From NCBI RefSeq assembly GCF_000775575.1, contig NZ_JRGN01000047.1, forward strand, positions 1-64,000: a stretch of DNA of 64,000 bases, in the 5' to 3' direction. Source of the stretch: Planococcus sp. CAU13. Lineage in GTDB: Bacteria; Bacillota; Bacilli; Bacillales_A; Planococcaceae. A model generated the notes under the pieces. The model did no database searches, was not told where the DNA came from, and saw nothing but the letters and a program-made list of their open reading frames with translations. Positions 58,946 to 64,000 of the stretch are shown here, in pieces. Position 1 is the first letter of the stretch; each line of letters opens with the position of its first letter. A program made the translations under genes and the position numbers.

Positions 58946-59694
58946 GAGCTCACCACCTTTACGTTTGTCTTTTTTTCGATAACCTCCAGGATATTTCCGG
59001 CTATTTGATCTGTTAATAGAATGCCCTGGTCGAGATCCATGATTTTAGCGAAGCTGACTTTATTTGCCTTGGAGTGGTCGGCGAGAATATAGGTTTTGCG
59101 CGCTAATGTGCTGGCCCGCTTTTTCACTGCCGCTTCTTCGGGATCAGGTGTCGTATAGCCATATTCCGCATGAAAACCATTGGCTCCAAGAAAACAAATA
59201 TCAAAACGGTAATTTCCCAGAGACTGGATGGTTTGGGCACCCACAAAAGCGCCGGTCAACGGTTTCATCAAGCCTCCAGTCAGATAAGTGGTGATGCCGT
59301 GTTCGTTGAGGGATTCGACAAGCGTCAGCCCATTGGTCACAACTACCACCTCTTTGTCTTTAAGATACGGAATCATTTGGTATGTCGTGGTCCCCGCATC
59401 CAGGAAAACACTGTCACCTTTTTGGATAAACGACGCTGCAAATTTTGCCAGCCGTTTTTTTTCCTGCAGATTCCTGGCCGCCTTGTCCGCTACACTCGAC
59501 TCCTGGAGATTGCGTCCGGGCAACACAGCTCCTCCAAAAACCCGTTCCAGTTTCTGCATGTTCTCAAGTTCAGTGAGGTCCCTGCGGATGGTCGATTCCG
59601 AAGCACCGGTGGAGTCAACGATATCCTGGATTTTAATGGTCTTTTTTTCATCCAGATACTTTAAAATATATTCATGGCGTTCATGGGTTAACAT
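58942..59694 (-). CDS. fruR: DeoR-family repressor of the fructose operon
   Basis: A 250-residue regulator with an N-terminal helix-turn-helix (MLTHERHEYILKYLDEKKTIKIQDIVDSTGASESTIRRDLTELE) and a C-terminal sugar-phosphate-sensing domain (VFLDAGTTTYQMIPYL...GANGFHAEYGYTTPDPEEAAVK...DHSKANKVSFAK). In bacilli FruR represses fruRKA and is relieved by fructose 1-phosphate. First gene of the operon. The 10-bp-phased repeats 62-101 bases upstream are its probable operator. Confidence 0.92.
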   Translation of the reverse strand: MLTHERHEYILKYLDEKKTIKIQDIVDSTGASESTIRRDLTELENMQKLERVFGGAVLPGRNLQESSVADKAARNLQEKKRLAKFAASFIQKGDSVFLDAGTTTYQMIPYLKDKEVVVVTNGLTLVESLNEHGITTYLTGGLMKPLTGAFVGAQTIQSLGNYRFDICFLGANGFHAEYGYTTPDPEEAAVKKRASTLARKTYILADHSKANKVSFAKIMDLDQGILLTDQIAGNILEVIEKKTNVKVVSS

Positions 59695-59737
59695 ACGTTC
59701 ACCTGCTTTTTTTTATATGATTTAAAATGATATTACT

Positions 59738-59751
59738 TGAAATCGCTTCCA
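59738..59751. promoter_or_regulatory. Catabolite-responsive element (cre)
   Basis: TGAAATCGCTTCCA fits the CcpA consensus TGWAANCGNTNWCA with a single mismatch. It lies 44 bases upstream of the fruR start in the fru-pts divergent region, placing the fru operon under carbon catabolite control. Confidence 0.7.
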
Positions 59752-59755
59752 AAAT

Positions 59756-59794
59756 CAATCATAATCATTCATAAGCAATCATAAACGCTCACAA
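59756..59794. promoter_or_regulatory. FruR operator: four 9-mers at 10-bp steps
   Basis: CAATCATAA (59756), CATTCATAA (59766), CAATCATAA (59776) and CGCTCACAA (59786) start exactly 10 bases apart. DeoR-family repressors bind phased direct repeats of this kind. The array lies between fruR and ptsH and could influence both. Confidence 0.65.
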
Positions 59795-59862
59795 GAGTTT
59801 ATTTCCATTAGTCCAAGTCTATAAGAGAATCAAGTGAGCCCATTAACTAAGGAGGAATTATA

Positions 59863-60132
59863 ATGATTGAAAAACAATTCACAATAACAGATGAAGCCGG
59901 AATGCATGCACGCCCTGCGTCTGCATTGGTTGGCTCAATCAGCAAATTCAAATCGGATATCCAGCTGGAATTCAATGGCAAGAAAGTCAATTTAAAATCG
60001 ATTTTGGGGGTCATGTCACTGGGAATCTCTTCAGGTTCAGTTGTCACCATCTCTGCGGACGGCGAAGATGAAGCTGAAGCGATGGAGAAGATTGAAGAAG
60101 CAATGAAAGCAGAAGGGATTTCCAACCAATGA
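59863..60132 (+). CDS. ptsH: Phosphocarrier protein HPr
   Basis: An 89-residue HPr. His15 in [10 protein letters not shown] receives phosphate from enzyme I, and Ser46 in [11 protein letters not shown] is the HPr-kinase site of Gram-positive bacteria that lets HPr act with CcpA. ATG 59863 follows AAGGAGGAATTATA. Overlaps ptsI by four bases. It is divergent from fruRKA instead of following ptsG as in B. subtilis. Confidence 0.96.
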   Translation: MIEKQFTITDEAGMHARPASALVGSISKFKSDIQLEFNGKKVNLKSILGVMSLGISSGSVVTISADGEDEAEAMEKIEEAMKAEGISNQ

Positions 60133-61856
60133 CAGCCGAACTTTATGGTATTGCAGCTTCTGACGGAATCGCCATAGCTAAGACATACCGATTGGAAAGC
60201 CCTTCGCTCGAGTTCGATAAAAAAACAATCGAAGATCCAGAAATGGAAATCGCGCGGTTGCAATCCGCTTTGGCTGTTTCTGAAACTGAACTGGAACTCA
60301 TCAAGGAACAGGCTGAAAAACGGGTCGGCCCGAAAGAAGCGGCTATTTTCGGCGCGCACTTAATGGTCTTAAGTGACCCCGAATTGATTGGGCCCATAAC
60401 AGAAAAAATTAAAATTGAAAGCGTTAATGCAGAATATGCCCTACAGGAAGTTTCTGATATGTTCATGGAAATTTTTGCTTCGATGGACAATGAGTATATG
60501 CAGGAGCGTGCCGCGGATATCAAAGATGTAAGAAACCGTGTACTTGCACATCTATTGGGTGTTAAAATTCCGGACCCTGGACTGATTTCCGAAAAGGTGA
60601 TCTTATTGGCAGAAGACCTCACCCCTTCCGATACCGTCCAATTCAATCCGGAATTTATCCAGGGCTTTGTGACCGAGATTGGCGGAAGGACTTCACATTC
60701 GGCCATTCTCGCCCGGACGCTCGAAATCCCAGCGGTCGTGGGAGTTAAAAAATTGATGAAGACACTGAATGACGGAGCGTTGCTGATCATTGACGGCATA
60801 GAAGGAAAAATCATTGCCGATCCGACAACAGAACAACTCAAAGAATACGAGCAGCGCCAAAAGCAATTTGCTGCTGAAAAGATTGAGCTGGCATCTCTGA
60901 AAGATGCGCCGTCCAGATCGGCAGATGGTTTCGAGGTTGAACTTGGGGCTAATATCGGTTCTCCGAAAGACGTGACATCCGCCCTCGAAAATGGTGCAGA
61001 AGCAATTGGGCTTTTCCGTACCGAGTTTTTATATATGGGACGGGACAGTTTCCCGACTGAAGAACAGCAATTCGAGATATATTCCGAAGTGTTGAATCGG
61101 ATGGGCAGCAAACCTACAGTCGTCCGGACAATGGACATCGGCGGCGACAAGGAATTGTCTTATATGGATTTGCCGAAAGAGATGAATCCGTTTCTCGGAC
61201 TCCGTGCAATCAGATTATCACTGGATATGCCGGACCTCTTCCGGACGCAATTGCGCGCATTGATCCGGGCAAGCGTCCATGGCAATCTGAAAATCATGTT
61301 CCCGATGATTGCCACTCTGGAAGAATTCAGGCAGGCCAAGCAATTGTTTCTTGAAGAACAGGAAAAATTGCGGACAGAAGGCATTTCGTTCAATGAAAAC
61401 ATTGAAGTTGGCATCATGGTTGAAATTCCATCCACTGCTGTTATGGCCGATGTGTTTGCCAAAGAAGTCGATTTTTTCTCGATCGGAACCAATGACCTGA
61501 TCCAGTACACAATGGCAGCCGACCGCATGAACGAAAATGTCGCCCACCTTTATCAGCCATTCAATCCGGCTATTCTGAGAATGGTGAAAATGGTGATTGA
61601 CGCTGCCCATAAAGAAGGTAAATGGGCTGGAATGTGCGGAGAGATGGCCGGTGAAGAACTGGCCGTTCCCATCCTGCTTGCCATGGGCCTAGACGAGTTC
61701 TCGATGAGTGCTACGTCCATATTGAAAACCCGCTCGCTCATAAGCAATTTGTCCAAATCGGAAATGGAATCACACATTGACTCCATTCTGTCGCTTGCAA
61801 CTGCTGAAGATGTGAAGCAATATATGGGCCAGCTTATTACAGAGAAAAGTCAATGA
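60129..61856 (+). CDS. ptsI: PTS enzyme I (phosphoenolpyruvate-protein phosphotransferase)
   Basis: A 575-residue enzyme. The phospho-His is in [24 protein letters not shown]-binding residues are in [12 protein letters not shown] and [14 protein letters not shown], and the catalytic Cys is in [10 protein letters not shown]. It passes phosphate from PEP to HPr, feeding FruA and any other sugar permease. Full length for the family. Ends 35 bases before a strong terminator. Confidence 0.96.
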   Translation: MTAELYGIAASDGIAIAKTYRLESPSLEFDKKTIEDPEMEIARLQSALAVSETELELIKEQAEKRVGPKEAAIFGAHLMVLSDPELIGPITEKIKIESVNAEYALQEVSDMFMEIFASMDNEYMQERAADIKDVRNRVLAHLLGVKIPDPGLISEKVILLAEDLTPSDTVQFNPEFIQGFVTEIGGRTSHSAILARTLEIPAVVGVKKLMKTLNDGALLIIDGIEGKIIADPTTEQLKEYEQRQKQFAAEKIELASLKDAPSRSADGFEVELGANIGSPKDVTSALENGAEAIGLFRTEFLYMGRDSFPTEEQQFEIYSEVLNRMGSKPTVVRTMDIGGDKELSYMDLPKEMNPFLGLRAIRLSLDMPDLFRTQLRALIRASVHGNLKIMFPMIATLEEFRQAKQLFLEEQEKLRTEGISFNENIEVGIMVEIPSTAVMADVFAKEVDFFSIGTNDLIQYTMAADRMNENVAHLYQPFNPAILRMVKMVIDAAHKEGKWAGMCGEMAGEELAVPILLAMGLDEFSMSATSILKTRSLISNLSKSEMESHIDSILSLATAEDVKQYMGQLITEKSQ

Positions 61857-61890
61857 AGACAGCCTCATAATTGAAGAATAAATATATGTA

Positions 61891-61938
61891 AATAACCCCC
61901 TCACCGGAAAAGTATCTTCTCCAGTGAGGGGGTTTATT
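61891..61938. terminator. Terminator shared by ptsHI and the Nudix gene
   Basis: AATAACCCCCTCAC and GTGAGGGGGTTTATT form a strong stem (one mismatch) around a 19-base loop, between convergent genes; the end of the Nudix frame (stop at 61934-61936) lies within its right arm. Confidence 0.88.
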
Positions 61939-62350
61939 CACCACTTAGTTCTTGCCTTTCGTGCTCCTGTAATATTCGGGAGGCAAGCTTTTCAGGATAC
62001 AGAGTAATGGATTGCACCTGCTCCAATGGGACCCAAACCGCCTCATAGCTGCCGCGACCGCTTCCGGCACCTGAAAACTCGGCACCTGTGCCTTGTCCAA
62101 AATGGCCGCCCGTTTTATGTGCCTGGAAATAAAATTCGCGGCCGATGCCAGTCGTTTCAAAAAGGCAATCTCCAATTTCGACAATCAGTCCCAATTCTTC
62201 CAGTGCTTCCCGTTTTGCTGCCTCAGACAAAGATTCTCCTGTTTCGACGCCGCCTCCGGGAAACACATAATAAGTATTTCCTTCCTGAACCCGTTTGATC
62301 AGCGCCAAACGGCCATTCTCAATAAGAATAATTGCTGCCCGCTGCCTCAT
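61934..62350 (-). CDS. Nudix hydrolase
   Basis: A 138-residue protein with Nudix box GGGVETGESLSEAAKREALE followed by ELGL. The start RAAIILIENGRLALIKRVQEG and the end with WVPLEQVQSITLYPEKLASRIL resemble the YjhB/YtkD-like hydrolases. Probably cleans up damaged nucleotides or nucleotide sugars; specificity unknown. ATG 62350 follows GGGAGGTGTTTCGGAC. Convergent with ptsI. Confidence 0.88.
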   Translation of the reverse strand: MRQRAAIILIENGRLALIKRVQEGNTYYVFPGGGVETGESLSEAAKREALEELGLIVEIGDCLFETTGIGREFYFQAHKTGGHFGQGTGAEFSGAGSGRGSYEAVWVPLEQVQSITLYPEKLASRILQEHERQELSGE

Positions 62351-62395
62351 GTCCGAAACACCTCCCTTATAATCTTCACTGTAATAACGCTAAGC

Positions 62396-62423
62396 TTGAA
62401 ATTCAGCCATATGGGTATATAAT
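62396..62423 (+). promoter_or_regulatory. Promoter of the putative antitoxin RNA
   Basis: TTGAAA (62396-62401), 16 bases, TATAAT (62418-62423). Transcription would start near 62430 and run toward the toxin gene on the opposite strand. Confidence 0.65.
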
Positions 62424-62429
62424 AGTATG

Positions 62430-62567
62430 TATAAGAAAAAGCCGCTCGGTGCGTCAACACCGAACGGCAAGCAAACGATAGGTCCCAACAAGGGAGATCA
62501 GCCATTAGGTTACTTAATAGGAATAACCCGCAGAGCTACCAACTCAAGGGCGGGTTATTTTTTTTGG
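62430..62567 (+). ncRNA. Putative antisense antitoxin RNA (type I system)
   Basis: A ~135-base transcript is bounded by the promoter at 62396-62423 and a terminator (AATAACCCGC 62522-62531 / GCGGGTTATT 62550-62559 and eight T). The 5' part folds as a hairpin GCCG-TCGGTG-N6-CACCGA-CGGC (62441-62466). Its 3' end overlaps the end of the toxin gene on the other strand, as in TxpA/RatA of B. subtilis. It has no credible ribosome site of its own. Confidence 0.6.
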
Positions 62568-62638
62568 TCTTTAGACGAAATCATAAGCATCAGGCTTGCG
62601 AAAGTTACTGCAAACATCAATGCTTCATATACCGTCAT
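62555..62638 (-). CDS. Putative holin-like toxin peptide (type I toxin-antitoxin)
   Basis: A 27-residue peptide, MTVYEALMFAVTFASLMLMI plus SSKDQKK, from ATG 62638 behind AAAGGGGGTGGTGC, an outstanding ribosome site. 'M-VYEAL' followed by one hydrophobic helix and a charged KD-KK tail matches the small putative holin-like toxin family of bacilli (Hol_Tox), thought to damage the membrane when over-expressed. Its stop codon lies within the terminator of the opposing antisense RNA. Toxicity is inferred. Confidence 0.7.
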   Translation of the reverse strand: MTVYEALMFAVTFASLMLMISSKDQKK

Positions 62639-62787
62639 ATGCACCACCCCCTTTCTGCCGGGGATGGCCAACCACCCTTGAGTTCCCTATTCGACTGCAT
62701 CTTTCAGTTTACCACAAAGCAGAAATGAGGCAGACAGGCTATTTTCTCATTTTCCTGTCTGCCGGACTATTGATAATTACTGTTTCA

Positions 62788-63180
62788 TTAATTATTTGCC
62801 TGTTTCTGTTTTTCCTGCTGCAGTTCAATCATGAATGTAATAATGCTCTTTACTTTTTGCGGATTGCCGCGGTCCAGTGTATAGACATCGCAAAAACAAA
62901 AATTCCGAGGATTTCCTTCTACATCCTTTCGCCTGCTCACGCCTTTTACTGCTGCCTCCCCCTCATTGCAGATCACCGATTCAATCTCGTATTCCATATT
63001 GCTGAAATCCGCCACGCCGAATGCTGCGTCAAGCAGCCCCTGCTTGCCTTTTACTGGTTCCGTTCCGACAATTGACCACAGCACGTCATCTGTCACATGC
63101 TCACTGATAAAATCCTGGTCTCCTTTAAAAAAAGCTGATGTGAATTTACGGAAAAACTCCTTTTTCTCTCTTTCTTCCAT
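62788..63180 (-). CDS. SnoaL/NTF2-like fold protein
   Basis: A 130-residue protein with the cone-shaped NTF2-like pattern: helix FFRKFTSAFFKGDQDFISEHVTDDVLWSIVGTEPVKGKQ, then strands MEYEIESVICNEGEAAVKGV and FCFCDVYTLDRGNPQKVKSI. Most relatives of this size are annotated as nuclear-transport-factor-2 or polyketide-cyclase-like and have diverse roles. ATG 63180 follows AGGCGACCAGG. No partner gene is evident. Confidence 0.8.
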   Translation of the reverse strand: MEEREKKEFFRKFTSAFFKGDQDFISEHVTDDVLWSIVGTEPVKGKQGLLDAAFGVADFSNMEYEIESVICNEGEAAVKGVSRRKDVEGNPRNFCFCDVYTLDRGNPQKVKSIITFMIELQQEKQKQANN

Positions 63181-63372
63181 CCTGGTCGCCTCCGAATCGT
63201 GTAATGGGCATTCCGCTAGTAAGACACAGGAAGAGTCCGCTGTACTTTTTGATTTCTACCACTCCTTTTTTCTGATAATTCTAATTACTTAGTTGAATTT
63301 ATTTTACCGCAAAAAATAGCAGAAAGATATAATCAATGATTTATTTCTACGATTTTGCAAGAGTGTATACAA
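63181..63372. other. Intergenic region between divergent units
   Basis: AT-rich; holds the promoter of the minus-strand NTF2-like gene. I see no further structure until the hairpin at 63373. Confidence 0.3.
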
Positions 63373-63416
63373 ATGAAAAGATCCGCTGTCCATCAAAGGG
63401 CAGCGGTTCTTTTCAT
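63373..63416. terminator. Terminator-like hairpin
   Basis: ATGAAAAGATCCGCTG pairs with CAGCGGTTCTTTTCAT (one mismatch) around a 12-base loop. It lies between the divergent NTF2-like gene and the nnrD gene and may end an unseen transcript or act as part of the nnrD leader. Confidence 0.5.
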
Positions 63417-63496
63417 ACTCCTTAGTCTCGCTAGGCCGCTTTGTTTGAACCCTGCCTGAACCGGCTATTCCACCTATAAAGGAAGGTGGAAAAACA

Positions 63497-64000
63497 ATGG
63501 ATTTAGTTCCTGTCTGGTCAAAAGCCGATGTAGCGAAACATTTACCTCCCCGCAAAACCGCCAGCCATAAAGGCAGCTATGGCACAGCTCTCCTGGTGGC
63601 AGGCAGTCCCGATATGCCCGGTGCAGCCATGCTGGCAGCGAAAGCCGCGATGCGGAGCGGACTCGGGAAACTCGTGGTCGCAACCGATAAAGAATCGATC
63701 CTCCCGTTGGCCGTCCACATACCGGAAGCGACATTTGAAGTAGGTCTGCCGGAAAAATTGCAGCGGGGCGACTCCTCTTCCGCGACATACAGATCGGCTG
63801 CCATCGGACCCGGTATGCCGCCGGACAGTAAAACCGAAAACACCGTCAATTTTTTGATTGATCTGGGCATCCCGCTCGTTCTGGATGCCGGTGCGTTATC
63901 GCCGCGGGATTATTCACGCACAGCCGCTCCGGTCATCCTGACACCTCACCCCGCAGAATTTTCACGCATAACGGGCATTTCTGTAGATAAAATTCAAAAA
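63497..64000 (+). CDS. nnrD: ADP-dependent NAD(P)H-hydrate dehydratase, cut by the window end
   Basis: The first 168 residues are visible. The fold and motifs of NnrD/YxkO (carbohydrate-kinase-like) are clear: SHKGSYGTALLVAGSPDMPGAAMLAAKAAMRSG, the AAIGPGM turn, IPLVLDAGALSP, and ILTPHPAEFSRITG (nucleotide-binding). The enzyme dehydrates hydrated NAD(P)H using ADP or ATP, repairing damaged cofactor. ATG 63497 follows AAGGAAGGTGGAA. B. subtilis YxkO is of this type and about 276 residues long, so roughly 100 residues lie beyond the window. Confidence 0.88.
   Translation, partial: MDLVPVWSKADVAKHLPPRKTASHKGSYGTALLVAGSPDMPGAAMLAAKAAMRSGLGKLVVATDKESILPLAVHIPEATFEVGLPEKLQRGDSSSATYRSAAIGPGMPPDSKTENTVNFLIDLGIPLVLDAGALSPRDYSRTAAPVILTPHPAEFSRITGISVDKIQK

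Noticed and set aside
60143-61150. Long minus-strand frames opposite ptsI
   Set aside because: Serine-rich antisense shadow of a strongly coding gene; similar shadows opposite UbiB, pyruvate oxidase and sacA were also dropped.
62427-62681. An 84-codon plus-strand frame over the toxin locus
   Set aside because: The region is better explained by an antisense RNA with promoter and terminator; the frame crosses the terminator and has no ribosome site.

Overview
This window reads as chromosomal DNA of a low-to-medium-GC Gram-positive bacterium of the order Bacillales. The family Planococcaceae or a close relative is my best guess, by inference from overall gene style only. Supporting signs are strong purine-rich ribosome binding sites, TTG and GTG starts, a T-box-controlled tyrosyl-tRNA synthetase preceded by a MarR gene (as in B. 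subtilis ywaE-tyrZ), a pssA-dedA pair, a YoxD-type reductase, HPr with both His15 and Ser46, and a catabolite-responsive element.

The left 40 kb is accessory-like, with short transcription units, many regulators and many broken genes. It starts with four GNAT acetyltransferases (the first frameshifted, the second fused to pentapeptide repeats) and a serine beta-lactamase-fold hydrolase (0-4.7 kb). Then come pssA-dedA, a two-component system and a multidrug-type ABC exporter (4.9-10.6 kb). A gene-poor stretch (10.6-14 kb) holds small membrane or unknown genes separated by copies of a dispersed palindromic repeat. Next are marR-T box-tyrZ (14.2-16.2 kb), a PfpI/DJ-1 protein, an MFS relic, tetR-SDR and an hxlR gene (16.6-19.9 kb). 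From 20.3 to 31.3 kb lies the most unusual region: two paralogous TetR regulators, four intact copies and one relic of a stand-alone protein resembling the universal-stress (USP) domain of KdpD, a KtrA/KtrC-type potassium-channel regulator, a MATE exporter, and a UvrA-like ABC protein with a divergent MerR regulator. Four 26-bp operator-like palindromes of identical geometry (AAAACT-N14-AGTTTT) precede the two tetR genes and the gene immediately after each. I propose this as a duplicated TetR/USP stress module, possibly tied to potassium or cyclic-di-AMP. A PadR-HAAS-ABC operon, a PH-domain membrane protein, a broken nucleotidyltransferase, a zinc alcohol dehydrogenase, another nucleotidyltransferase and a scar joining two truncated genes complete this half.

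The right 24 kb is denser and more core-like. On the minus strand, two tandem-domain MpsC-like (DUF2294) proteins and a small Cys-containing protein are each preceded by a related leader RNA ending in a terminator. Sucrose hydrolase and fructokinase, pyruvate oxidase with an unknown partner, a VOC protein, a DnaQ-like exonuclease, a UbiB/AarF kinase, Nudix hydrolases, two SRPBCC proteins, a 21-bp-periodic repeat array, YoxD and an AAA ATPase follow. The fruRKA operon is divergent from ptsHI across a region with a cre and a 10-bp-phased operator. Near the end is a candidate type I toxin-antitoxin locus (27-residue holin-like toxin and antisense RNA), and the window ends inside an NAD(P)H-hydrate dehydratase gene.

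Sugar flow links the right-hand genes: SacA and fructokinase process sucrose phosphate, FruA/FruK process fructose with phosphate supplied by PtsI/HPr, and pyruvate oxidase acts on the resulting pyruvate. No tRNA, rRNA, CRISPR array, intact insertion sequence or prophage was seen.
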